Assembly (NCBI RefSeq): GCF_026262645.1
Contig: NZ_SHNO01000001.1
Span: 3,632,013 to 3,696,012, forward strand
DNA length: 64,000 bases
Reading direction: 5' to 3'
Origin: Candidatus Marimicrobium litorale
GTDB lineage: Bacteria; Pseudomonadota; Gammaproteobacteria; Pseudomonadales; Halieaceae
Shown: in pieces, positions 55,394 to 63,976 of the stretch
Layout of the letters: each line of letters opens with the position of its first letter
Numbering within the stretch: the first letter of the stretch is position 1
Notes under the pieces: generated by a model
Told to the model about the DNA's origin: nothing
Database searches by the model: none
Seen by the model: only the letters and a program-made list of their open reading frames with translations
Translations under genes and position numbers: made by a program

Positions 55394-57013
55394 ATGACTA
55401 GAATCAAAAAAACGCTTTTTGCTTTCGTCAGCATGCCAATCTTTTTGTCAGGCATACAAAATACCTATGCAGCCGGGGAAGACCCGACGCCAGGGTTTAA
55501 GTACAAAATACCTGAGCACATCATGACGCCTGATAAAGTTGAAACGCGTATTGGCGAGTTAAACTTCTATGACGGGATTCCAACAGACGAAACGATTGCC
55601 ACGGTGTATGACAATCTAGATTTTTATCGTGGTATTGAAGTCTTTTTAAATTTTATTCCGGCGACTTCGATAGAAGGCGTGCGTTTAGGAATGAAAGAAA
55701 TAGGCGCGGATGACTATAATGAAGTTATCGTTTTTGATGACTTAATGGATTCAACCCCATTATTTTTGACGGGCAATACCGATACCGTTTATGCATTAGC
55801 CATGCTGGATTTAGAAAGAGATGGGCCAACTGTGGTGGAAATACCGGCTGGCGCAGGACCGGGCACTGTTAATGACGCTTTCTTCCGCTTTGTGGTGGAC
55901 ATGGGCGCGCCAGGGCCTGACGCCATGAAGGGCGGCACTTACATTATCCTGCCCCCTGATTATGAAGGCGACTTGCAGCCCACGTTAAATGGCATGGAAG
56001 ACCGCGGCAAAGATACCCGCGCGAGCGTGATGATTGGCGGGAAAGAAACGAAAGCGTGGATTGCACAATCGACTAGCTACCATAACTGGTTAGTTCTGCG
56101 CGGTTTCTTGGAAGACGGCAAACCTGAATATGCAGCTAACATGTGGCGTACGGGCTTAAAAATATACCCGTTAGAGGATGCAAGCGATCCGAAAAAAATG
56201 GTCTTCACTAATGGCAGCGGAATATTTTTTAATACCATCCATGCGAACGATTATGCGTTTTATGACGAGTTATGGAATGTATTGCAGAAAGAACCCATTT
56301 CATTCTTAGATCCAGAACTGCGTGGCCAAGCAGCAGCGATAGGCCTTCAAAAAGGCCAGCCTTTTGCACCTGATGCGCGCATGAAAGCGATATTGGAAGA
56401 TTCAGTTGCCGTAGGTAATGCAACCGCCCGCGCTATCTGGTTAAAGCCTCGTGATGAAAGCGCCTATTTCTTTGACGACAGAAAATGGTACACCGGTTTT
56501 ATTGGCAAGGATTACCAGTGGTTAAAGGATGGAGGAATGGGTGGGCGTAATTTAGACGCGCGGACTTTGTTCTTTTATTCTGCTACGGTAAACACACCAG
56601 CGATGGCCCTTGAAATTCCCGGCGTTGGCTCTAATTATGCCTTCGCTACTGAAGATGCAAGCGGTGCAATTTTAGATGGCAGTAAGCGCTATAAAGTGAA
56701 TATCCCGGCAGATGCGCCGGCCAAAGACTTTTGGTCGTTTGTGGTCTATGACCCACAAACTCGCTCAGAACTACAAATACCGGGTGGCACAGATTACCCC
56801 AGTAAAAATAATGAACGTGACAAGCTTGTTTATAACGAAGACGGCAGTGTGGATTTATACTTTGGTCCTACAGCGCCAGAAGGTGCATTAAGAGCAAATT
56901 GGACAGAGACAGTGCCAAATAAGGCATGGTTTGCTCTACTGCGCTTATATGGGCCATTGCAACCGTGGTTTGATCAAACATGGAAGCCAAGTGATCTTGA
57001 GCAGATAGACTAA
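55394..57013 (+). CDS. Exported DUF1254/DUF1214 protein
   Basis: 539 residues from the ATG at 55394 (MTRIKKTLFAFVSMPIFLSG), giving a signal peptide cleaved near NTYAAGE. A GGAG lies 12 bases upstream. DUF1254 is about 60-200 (NTDTVYALAMLDLERDGPTV, FRFVVDMGAPGPDAMKGGTY) and DUF1214 about 395-510 (KDFWSFVVYDPQTRSELQIP, DGSVDLYFGPTAPEGALRAN, KAWFALLRLYGPLQPWFDQT). Longer than and only distantly related to the 369-aa protein at 34770. The molecular role of the family is not established. R2 precedes it; R3 and R1 follow it. Confidence 0.88.
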   Translation: MTRIKKTLFAFVSMPIFLSGIQNTYAAGEDPTPGFKYKIPEHIMTPDKVETRIGELNFYDGIPTDETIATVYDNLDFYRGIEVFLNFIPATSIEGVRLGMKEIGADDYNEVIVFDDLMDSTPLFLTGNTDTVYALAMLDLERDGPTVVEIPAGAGPGTVNDAFFRFVVDMGAPGPDAMKGGTYIILPPDYEGDLQPTLNGMEDRGKDTRASVMIGGKETKAWIAQSTSYHNWLVLRGFLEDGKPEYAANMWRTGLKIYPLEDASDPKKMVFTNGSGIFFNTIHANDYAFYDELWNVLQKEPISFLDPELRGQAAAIGLQKGQPFAPDARMKAILEDSVAVGNATARAIWLKPRDESAYFFDDRKWYTGFIGKDYQWLKDGGMGGRNLDARTLFFYSATVNTPAMALEIPGVGSNYAFATEDASGAILDGSKRYKVNIPADAPAKDFWSFVVYDPQTRSELQIPGGTDYPSKNNERDKLVYNEDGSVDLYFGPTAPEGALRANWTETVPNKAWFALLRLYGPLQPWFDQTWKPSDLEQID

Positions 57014-57020
57014 TACGTTA

Positions 57021-57160
57021 AGTATAGGACAAACAAACGGCCTGTCGGGAGTAGATTTCCTCACTGATACTGCCGATTGAACTGGAAAAATTCGGTAAGT
57101 AACCGCCGATTGCCCTGAAAAGTTGTTCGCTGAGGTGACCGTGCAAATCATATTCGTCCA
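57021..57160 (+). repeat. R3 repeat, copy c (tail lost)
   Basis: AGTATAGGACAAACAAACGG head to ATCATATTCGTCCA, where R1d begins. Confidence 0.78.
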
Positions 57161-57161
57161 A

Positions 57162-57364
57162 AGTATAAGACGGATAAAAGGCCTATGTGGGAAATTTTTC
57201 TCCCAGTATCCCGTTGCTTTTCGTGCATTGAATCAGGCGATTGGCATCGAACGTGCTGAAAGCGATCTCGCATTGGTTCACTTGCAAATCTTTTGTGGTC
57301 GTTTCCAGGTCGTAGCCCACAGAAGTCCATGCCGACCCAGTGTTCAGTGGCGTCCGGGCTGATT
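57162..57364 (+). repeat. R1 repeat, copy d (203 bp)
   Basis: Full length and in tandem behind R3c. Bases 57365-57557 show no gene. Confidence 0.85.
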
Positions 57365-57557
57365 GAACGACGATAACGCGGGTTCCTCTCCTGCGAAAAG
57401 AGGCAATGTACCCCAGGGCACCTTCTCTTGATGCTACGCATCAATTCACCTTGTTCCAGGTGGTGCTCTGGTGGGAGGTACCAGGAGAGGCCGGGCAGGT
57501 GCATCCTGTTCCCCCTTGACTCCGGTCTATGACTCTTGCTGTAGAAGTCGGACGCTG

Positions 57558-57840
57558 TCTTCTATAGAAAAACTGGAAGAATCAATAATATGGTGGGCCC
57601 AGAAGGACTCGAACGGCAGCGGCCGACCGTCTTCGACCTGCCGATTATGAGTAGTACGCACAATCGAAACGTACTCCAGTAAGCCGAAGAAAAGTAACGA
57701 GTTGCCTCAGCGGGGCAGAGCATCATTGCTGCAACCGAGCCTATACCGAACCTGAAGTGGGCTGGTCGGAGGGATTGATTGACGTAAGCTGAAGAGCGGT
57801 AATCAATTTTCCAGACCGAACTTCCGAACCGAGGCCGAGC
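57558..57840 (+). repeat. R4 repeat, copy b
   Basis: Pairs with R4a over its length. Joined to the IS6 3' fragment at the same base as R4a. Confidence 0.8.
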
Positions 57841-58084
57841 AATCACACGAGGCGGCCAGGGTTAGGGAGCGAGGGATGCGTAAAATCAAATCTGTCAGGC
57901 AGGCTCAACAGTTCCTAGGTGCGCATGCTGCGGTGAATAATCTATTCAATCTTGGTAGACACTTGGTTAAGGCTGAGCACTACAGGAGTCTGAGGATGAG
58001 TGCGTTCAGTGAGTGGAGTAGGGTGATTGCATAACTATCACGCATCGGATTACTCTGGTCTCAATGCGTTAACTTGTCAGAACC
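57831..58084 (+). repeat. IS6-type 3' fragment attached to R4b
   Basis: SHEAARVRERGMRKIKSVRQ through NLFNLGRHLVKAEHYRSLRM to the right end GCGTTAACTTGTCAGAACC. Confidence 0.8.
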
Positions 58085-58130
58085 GTTGGACGGCATGAAA
58101 TAGGAAGGCCCTCTTTGCCCAAGCGGCGCT

Positions 58131-59456
58131 CTATTCGTCCAGCCCGATTCTGCCGCCGGGGCTTGTCGCTCCAGAGAGGAATGGCCGCGCCTTGAGAGCA
58201 AAGGCAATGTTCATGCCGACGAAAGCTCCTCCCTGGCCCACGGCAACGCCCATGGCCTGCCACTTCCACCCCAGCACGAGCATCGCGCCAGCCCCGATCA
58301 CCGACCAGGCCAGTGATGTCCGGATCACCCAGTTTCCACCACCGTCATACTGGACGATGCTCAGGAAGACGCTCGCAGTCATCGCAAATCCGATCGATGC
58401 GCCCGTCACGAGCAATAGCGGATAGGCAGCCCGGTACTCTCCCCCGTAGAGATCGAGCAAATACACACCGAAGAAGCCCAGCAAGACGAGCCCAACCAAA
58501 TTCGTCGTACCAACGAGCAAAATCCATCTTCGTACCAACCGCTGACAGTATCGATAGTCTTGGGCACGAACTGCATCGGCAATGAGGGGCAGAAACATCG
58601 CGCCTCCGGCCAGACCTGCAACCGCCAGCAACTGGGCGAGTCGGTCTGCTGCCGCGAACATCGCCGCATCGCGTCCGCTCGGCTGGATCCAGCCAAGCAC
58701 CAGAAACGGAGCCTGAACCAGAAACACACAGACTGTACCGTTGAGAAAAAACGGGAGCGTCCCGCTGGCCCAAGAGCGCCATGCGAGCGTCCCGAACCCG
58801 CTCTTGAAATCGGCAGCTTCAACCGAAAGGTTGAGGAGCCAGAGCGCGAAGCAGATGACCGTCATGGCCGTCACCCAGACCACCGCCGCATCGAGGACAT
58901 CAAATCTCTCTCCACGGATCAGCCACGCCGCTCCGAGGCCCACCCCGATCAGAATCTGCAACCCCGGTACTGAAAGGAACATCGCAGGACCCGGCGCACC
59001 GTGCACGTTGGCGGTTGAAACCAGGTAGAGCATGATACCGACCAACGGAAGCAGCACGAGAATTCCGGCGAAAGTCTCATCCCGAACAATCGAGACGTCA
59101 CTGAGCATCACGTGCGCCGGAACGATTAGCCCATAAACGATCATGGCCGCCCCAAAAATACACCAGGGAACGACCCGCCGGAGTCCGCGCGCCGCTTGGA
59201 AGTCCCCGGTGCTGATCGCGCTGCGGAAGGGCACCGTGACGTACTGCGCCATGCCGAGGTTCGCCAGCGTCCCCGCCATCATGGCAACCCCGAAAGCGGC
59301 ATTGAATTCGCCGAACTTGGAGACCGGCAGCATCCGGGCCAGGAGCACCCAGACCACAAACGCCAGAATCGTACCGAAGAGTTGCTGGCCAGCGATAACG
59401 AGAAACCCTCGAGAGGAGGGCGCAGCGCCCACCCCCTGATCCTCTTCCCCCCTCAT
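58131..59456 (-). CDS. Wzx-like polysaccharide flippase
   Basis: A 441-residue inner-membrane protein with about 12 hydrophobic segments, starting GFLVIAGQQLFGTILAFVVW and LLARMLPVSKFGEFNAAFGV, the typical start of the Wzx/MATE-like O-antigen flippase family (polysaccharide_synt). It would flip lipid-linked glycan units across the inner membrane. Distinctly GC-rich compared with nearby genes, and with no other polysaccharide genes adjoining. The stop lies 46 bp from an IS6-type end, and element F is 184 bp upstream of the start. These signs point to separate acquisition. Confidence 0.82.
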   Translation of the reverse strand: MRGEEDQGVGAAPSSRGFLVIAGQQLFGTILAFVVWVLLARMLPVSKFGEFNAAFGVAMMAGTLANLGMAQYVTVPFRSAISTGDFQAARGLRRVVPWCIFGAAMIVYGLIVPAHVMLSDVSIVRDETFAGILVLLPLVGIMLYLVSTANVHGAPGPAMFLSVPGLQILIGVGLGAAWLIRGERFDVLDAAVVWVTAMTVICFALWLLNLSVEAADFKSGFGTLAWRSWASGTLPFFLNGTVCVFLVQAPFLVLGWIQPSGRDAAMFAAADRLAQLLAVAGLAGGAMFLPLIADAVRAQDYRYCQRLVRRWILLVGTTNLVGLVLLGFFGVYLLDLYGGEYRAAYPLLLVTGASIGFAMTASVFLSIVQYDGGGNWVIRTSLAWSVIGAGAMLVLGWKWQAMGVAVGQGGAFVGMNIAFALKARPFLSGATSPGGRIGLDE

Positions 59457-59640
59457 GGCAAGTTCCTCTTCGCGATCTTCTGCCGCAAAAATGCCTCTGA
59501 CGTTTTCAGCATTTTCATAAAATCCGTTCTGGCTCGTTTATTTCCCCGACTCAAATCTCGTCGGTGCTCCAGCCTGCAAATCGGAAATGCCGAATCTCCG
59601 GTCTGACAACTTCAGAAACCACCGCCCGGACGGCTCTGGC

Positions 59641-59800
59641 GGTACTGACAAGTTAACTTAGATTCGCTCCAAATGTGGCAACCACAAACCAAAACTTAGG
59701 GAAATTACAGCCCAATGTGGGGGGCAATGACACATTTCTGGTCAGTCTAGGCTCGATTGTGTAGCGCCAGCCCGTGACCTCGAGTTAACTTGTCAGTACC
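59641..59800 (+). mobile_element. 160-bp element F
   Basis: GGTACTGACAAGTTAACTTA to GAGTTAACTTGTCAGTACC. The inner hairpin has loop CAA instead of AAA (TGTGG-CAA-CCACA), with the stem kept. Bases 59457-59640 show no gene. Confidence 0.9.
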
Positions 59801-59869
59801 GAGCAGGGCGGTTGCTTGAGATCGGGGGCCAGGATTCACTGGCCTTGAGGCGTTAACTTGCCAATACCC
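59801..59869 (+). repeat. IS6-type 3' end remnant
   Basis: GAGCAGGGCGGTTGCTTGAG (transposase end) to CGTTAACTTGCCAATACC, directly attached to element F. Confidence 0.75.
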
Positions 59870-59885
59870 ACTATGAAGTTGTCAA

Positions 59886-61205
59886 TTAGGGCTTCTCTGC
59901 TTCAAAGATCACAAGATAGTTATCCAGGCGCCGAATGCGACCATCTGAGCCAATATATTGATGTATGTCTCCGTGCGAGTCTCTGATGTTACCACGTGGC
60001 CCTTCCATGTTATTCGTAACATTAGGGTCTCCTATACGCCCTCTTGCATACGTCAACCTGACCTTGGACTGAGGCATGGAGCTCAATTGGATTTGAATTT
60101 TATTATCCGAAATAACTGTCACGGATTCGATAATATCCAAAATTGAACCGTTGTTTTCGTCCCATATATCAAAACCATAATTTGGAGCCTCTGCCACCAC
60201 AGAATCATCAATTACCAGCGGGCCGTAAGGAACATGCAGGGTTATATCTACGAACTGACCTCTCCATGTCACGTTCGTGGGCTGTAGTGGAAGCCACGGG
60301 ATATTGTCATGTAAGACACTTTTCAATGCTCTTCCATAGTACTTTCCTAGCATTAATGACCCATCCGCTGCCAAGTGAAGATTATCGTCAGCATACTCAA
60401 GATGGTACATTGGGTTGGATAGATAAATATTGGGATTAGCGTCTGCAGCATCCTTGATAGCGAGTGCAATATCAGGGCTATCCAGCCCATAGCTTCTGTG
60501 CGCTGCCAGTTGATAACTCACCAGAACAGGTTTCGTGGTTTGATTGGTGATTGCAGTTACGTCTGTCGCAAAGTCATTATACATCTGCAAAAATAACGAA
60601 AAATAGGTGGCCCGAGATATTCCAAGAAAATAATCTGCCTCTCCCTGAGACCAACTCATTGCTGCGACTTCGTAAGTCATATTCTCTTTTTTGGACAATG
60701 TCATAGCAGCCGTAACCTGATCCATCAAGCCCGTCCAGCGGGCTGTCCCTCGGTTGAGAGAACTGATTGACAGGCTGGCTTGTCCCGGCGCTGACCCAAT
60801 GTAGGCAAACTTTTGATTTTGCGACAGGATGTTATTTTCATGCTCGATTAACTCAACTATGTAATTGGCAGTTCCCGCAGTCGGCGTTTCACCAAAGGAA
60901 TCAACACGAGATTCAACTAATGGGTGCAGCGCGTCGAGTGAAAAGCCATCTGATATACCCCGGACGCGCGCACCTTCAGCGAACATCAAATTGTTATAGG
61001 GTTGCAATGTCGATATAACTGGGAACGCTGCTACCCCCATTGATATGGATTGGCCGTAAGTGAAAATATGCGAAAAACCAAGTGTCACATCGGGAGTTGG
61101 CGGGGCAATGGGGGTAGCATTCCCACTGGAGCCGGCTCCACCGCCACACGAGATGAGAGTAATTACGAGAATGAGGGCAACAGATCGGCTAACTGTACTA
61201 GTCAT
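59886..61205 (-). CDS. SGNH/sialate-O-acetylesterase-like lipoprotein
   Basis: 439 residues from the ATG at 61205 (MTSTVSRSVALILVITLISC), where a lipobox ISCGG follows at once. The longer frame to 61385 reads into repeat R4. SGNH blocks are visible: FTYGQSISMG (block I Ser), ASLSISSLNRGTARW, AAMSWSQGEADYF (block III-like) and ADDNLHLAADGS (block V Asp-x-x-His). A C-terminal beta domain (GPLVIDDSVVAEAPNYGFDI) is typical of carbohydrate O-acetylesterases. Probably removes acetyl groups from a glycan at the cell surface. Confidence 0.8.
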   Translation of the reverse strand: MTSTVSRSVALILVITLISCGGGAGSSGNATPIAPPTPDVTLGFSHIFTYGQSISMGVAAFPVISTLQPYNNLMFAEGARVRGISDGFSLDALHPLVESRVDSFGETPTAGTANYIVELIEHENNILSQNQKFAYIGSAPGQASLSISSLNRGTARWTGLMDQVTAAMTLSKKENMTYEVAAMSWSQGEADYFLGISRATYFSLFLQMYNDFATDVTAITNQTTKPVLVSYQLAAHRSYGLDSPDIALAIKDAADANPNIYLSNPMYHLEYADDNLHLAADGSLMLGKYYGRALKSVLHDNIPWLPLQPTNVTWRGQFVDITLHVPYGPLVIDDSVVAEAPNYGFDIWDENNGSILDIIESVTVISDNKIQIQLSSMPQSKVRLTYARGRIGDPNVTNNMEGPRGNIRDSHGDIHQYIGSDGRIRRLDNYLVIFEAEKP

Positions 61206-61221
61206 GAGCTTTCGAAACCTA

Positions 61222-61350
61222 TAAGAATCAACGAGATGGAGAGCCCAGAAGGGCTCGAGCGGCAGCGGCCGACCAGCCTCAACCGGCAAAGCGCGGGAGC
61301 AGTGTACAGGAGCGAACTGGGCCAGCAAGCCCAAGAGCGGTAACGACGAA
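61222..61350 (+). repeat. R4-related repeat, copy c
   Basis: AAGAATCAACGAGATGGAGA, then CCCAGAAGGGCTCGAGCGGC; more diverged than R4a and R4b. It lies just upstream of the SGNH gene. Confidence 0.6.
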
Positions 61351-61374
61351 GATGGAGTCCACGGGTCTAAGTCC

Positions 61375-61420
61375 GGTACTGCCAAGTTAAGTCGCGGATT
61401 TGGGCTAGAAGCAGCCCATG
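61375..61420 (+). repeat. IS6-type 5' end remnant
   Basis: GGTACTGCCAAGTTAAGTCG and about 25 bp of subterminal sequence, cut by element G. Confidence 0.65.
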
Positions 61421-61424
61421 AGCA

Positions 61425-61584
61425 GGTACTGCAAAGTTAACTTAGATTCGCTCCAAATGTTCAAACCACAAACCAAAATCTCGTGAAATTACAGCCCAAT
61501 GTGGGAGCCAGTGACATATTTCTGGTCAGTCTAGGCTCGATTGTGTAGCGCCAGCCCGTGACCTCGAGTTAACTTGTCAGTATC
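61425..61584 (+). mobile_element. 160-bp element G
   Basis: GGTACTGCAAAGTTAACTTA to GAGTTAACTTGTCAGTATC. The hairpin is changed to TGTTC-AAA-CCACA. The 22 bp beyond its right end are repeated after element H. Confidence 0.88.
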
Positions 61585-61616
61585 GTCGAGCGAGCTTACT
61601 CTGGCTTCTTTCGTCA

Positions 61617-61643
61617 TCAAAAAACCCGCACTAGGCGGGCTTG
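61617..61643 (-). terminator. Rho-independent terminator of the LRR gene
   Basis: On the minus strand a CCCGC / GCGGG stem with a CTAGT loop is followed by TTTTTTG. It lies 8 bp after the gene's stop codon. Confidence 0.85.
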
Positions 61644-61650
61644 AGAAGCC

Positions 61651-63252
61651 TCAGGCTTTACGCAGATTCCTGAAACCCACCAGCGACAGCAGTCCTGCCA
61701 TGATGCCCAGTAGCCACAGTGGGCTAGTTGGGACAGGCGTTGCGCTAGGCGGTGGTGTGCCGGTGGGCGGTGGCACGAAGGTGGCTGGGGCCCCGACAAC
61801 GAATGGTTCACTCGTTGCAGATGCGGGACTCGTTCCTATAATGTTCGTCGCTGTTACAAAACACTCATACGTGTCGCCATTGTACATCGAGGGGACTGTA
61901 ATAGGTGACGTGGGGCCAACTACGTTTACCCGAACCCGCCCCGAACCCACCACACGGAGGCAGGAGGCTGTGTAGCTGTAAGCTGGCGAGCCATTGTCAA
62001 TCCCCGGGGTAAAGGCGACGGTAAGCTGACCGGCGCCTGGCGTTATCGAGTCTATGGTCGGGGCGTCCGGTGGCGAGCAAACTATCGACGTCGCTGTGAT
62101 CGTGGTCGAGCCATTGCTAAAGTCCTGCGGCCAACCCGTTGTCCCTTCACAGTAGGTGATCGTCGTCAGGTTGGGATTGACATCGAACATAGCTTCTATT
62201 TCGGTGGAGCCGCTGCCTGTCGTGTTGAGTTGAAAGTCACCAAAGTTGCCTCCAAAGTGCGCGCTGGTGAGGGCGTTTTCCCCAAAAGCAGTTTGCCTAA
62301 TGGTCGTAACGCTGGCTGGAATAGTCACGCTGGTGAGGGCGTTGCCGTCGAAAGCAGCAAGCCCAATGCTCGTAACGCTGTTTCCGATAGTCACGCTGGT
62401 GAGGGCGTTATCGTAAAAAGCAAACTCCCCAATGGTCGTAACGCTGTCTGGAATAGTCACGTTGGTGAGGGCGGTACTGTAAAAAGCAAAACTCCCAATG
62501 GTCGTCACTCTGTTTCCGATAGTCACGCTGGTGAGGGCGTTGCTGGTGAAAGCATTATTCCCAATGGTCGTAACACTGTCTGGAATAATCACGCTGGTGA
62601 GGGCGTTGTACTGGAAAGCCCTCTTCTCAATGGTCGTAACGCTGTCTGGAATAGTCACGCTGGTGAGGGCATTGTCGCCGAAAGCACCATTCCCAATCGT
62701 CGTAACGCTGTCTGGAATAATCACGCTGGTGAGGGCGTTTTCGGAGAAAGTCTTTCTCCCAATGGTCGTAACTCCGTCTGGAATAAGCACGCTGTTGAGG
62801 GCGTTGCGAAAGAAAGCTTCCTCCCCAATGCTCGTAACGCTGTCTGGAATAATCACGCTGGTGAGGAAGTTACCTTGGAAAGCTTCCTCCCCAATGGTCG
62901 TAACACTGTCTGGAATAATCACGCTGGTGAGGCCGCTGACCGAGAGACCATAACGCCCAATGGCAGTAACGCTGTAGGTTGTTCCTTTATGCTTAACAGT
63001 GGCAGGAATAACAATGTCTTTTTTGCCGCTGCCGCCGCAACCCCTCCCCACCTGCCCACTACAGCGCACTTCGACAGTTGTCCCACTGGTGATGGAATAA
63101 CTGAGGGGGCCCTCATCAAAGCACTGCAGGCCGAGAGAAGCGCAGTTATAATGGGCCAAAGCCTGAGCCGATAGCATCGAAATAAGCAAGAATGCGAATG
63201 AGGCGAGTACGCCACGCTGTGGTGTTGTTGTGGTTGAGGTCATTAGCAGCAT
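61651..63252 (-). CDS. Secreted BspA-type leucine-rich-repeat protein with C-terminal sorting signal
   Basis: About 530 residues; the ATG at 63243 (fourth codon, MTSTTTTPQRG) is an equally good start. The signal peptide ends near SAQALAHY. Residues about 100-340 contain around eleven 23-residue LRR_5 (BspA) repeats of the form ALTSVIIPDSVTTIGxxAF, with 69-bp DNA periodicity. Residues 395-480 are a fibronectin-III-like unit (PDAPTIDSITPGAGQLTVAF). The tail PVPTSPLWLLGIMAGLLSLV followed by GFRNLRKA is a PEP-CTERM/IPTL-CTERM-like sorting signal: short motif, membrane helix, basic end. A cell-surface adhesive protein is probable. The high repeat identity makes copy-number changes likely. Confidence 0.85.
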   Translation of the reverse strand: MLLMTSTTTTPQRGVLASFAFLLISMLSAQALAHYNCASLGLQCFDEGPLSYSITSGTTVEVRCSGQVGRGCGGSGKKDIVIPATVKHKGTTYSVTAIGRYGLSVSGLTSVIIPDSVTTIGEEAFQGNFLTSVIIPDSVTSIGEEAFFRNALNSVLIPDGVTTIGRKTFSENALTSVIIPDSVTTIGNGAFGDNALTSVTIPDSVTTIEKRAFQYNALTSVIIPDSVTTIGNNAFTSNALTSVTIGNRVTTIGSFAFYSTALTNVTIPDSVTTIGEFAFYDNALTSVTIGNSVTSIGLAAFDGNALTSVTIPASVTTIRQTAFGENALTSAHFGGNFGDFQLNTTGSGSTEIEAMFDVNPNLTTITYCEGTTGWPQDFSNGSTTITATSIVCSPPDAPTIDSITPGAGQLTVAFTPGIDNGSPAYSYTASCLRVVGSGRVRVNVVGPTSPITVPSMYNGDTYECFVTATNIIGTSPASATSEPFVVGAPATFVPPPTGTPPPSATPVPTSPLWLLGIMAGLLSLVGFRNLRKA

Positions 63253-63385
63253 CGTCTGTCATATAACGTTTAGTCGATGTGATCAAGAGCAATATCTATG
63301 CCAATAGAGGATTGGCGAGTGATACAAGCCATTACGGGGTTCAGTGACAATGAGGGTGTAAGGAAACCTGACGGTGTCGCTCACT

Positions 63386-63435
63386 TAACTATTCTGAATT
63401 GATAGAATCGGAGGATGACTAATTACAAGCGTCAT
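63386..63435 (+). repeat. Degraded IS6-type 5' end leading into R5b
   Basis: A damaged left end (CACTTAACTATTCTGAATTG) then ATGACTAATTACAAGCGTCA, the transposase start. Bases 63253-63385 show no gene. Confidence 0.55.
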
Positions 63436-63700
63436 CGATTCCGCCTCGGCGCCCCCCACCCGGTATCATTTCCTGCACCGTCTGGCTCTACTACAGATTT
63501 AACCTGAGCCACCGTGATATCGAAGATCTCCTGGCCAAACGCAGGATTACGGTTAGAAGGTTTACCGAGACTCTGCCCGCTCTGCGCAGGCGTATCAACA
63601 TGCAAGATAATCGACCGCAAGGGGGAGAGTGGGTAGCTACCCCCTGAAACAGATTCACACCCGACAAACCTGACGTACCCGACGCCAACGTAATTGCTGC
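63436..63700 (+). repeat. R5 chimeric repeat, copy b
   Basis: Pairs with 49117-49379, including the GGGTAGCTACCC palindrome and the transposase-to-unknown junction. Bases 63701-63816 show no gene. Confidence 0.75.
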
Positions 63701-63816
63701 TATGCAGCTGATAGTTCCAAACGATTGCTGTTTATATCAGCTTCTTATTATTCTTCTCGGCTCATATAAAAGACATATGAGGCCAAGCTCGGCGTGGTGG
63801 GCATTGTAGCCGAAAT

Positions 63817-63976
63817 GGTACTGCCAAGTTAACTCAGACTCGCTCTAAATGTGGAAACCACAAACCAAAATCCCGGGAAATTCCAGCCCAATGTGGGGGC
63901 CGATGACATATTTCTGGTCAGTCCAGGCTCGATTGTGTAGCGCCAGCCCGTGACCTCGAGTTAACTTGTCAGTATC
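63817..63976 (+). mobile_element. 160-bp element H
   Basis: GGTACTGCCAAGTTAACTCA to GAGTTAACTTGTCAGTATC. The remaining 24 bp of the window (CGTCGAGCGAGCTTACTCTG and on) repeat the bases after element G at 61585. Confidence 0.88.

Noticed and set aside
62230..63174. Long plus-strand frame of 314 codons opposite the LRR gene
   Set aside because: It is the antisense of uniform 69-bp repeats (a multiple of three), which keeps all frames open. There is no signal or family match.
61651..63252. 69-bp direct repeats as a possible CRISPR array
   Set aside because: The repeats are contiguous coding repeats of an LRR protein, with no unique spacers and no cas genes.
8902..63976. 160-bp elements as integron attC sites
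   Set aside because: Shared direction and hairpins suggest it, but the ends match IS6-type terminal repeats, the GTTRRRY core is not met (GTTAACT), and no integron integrase is in the window.
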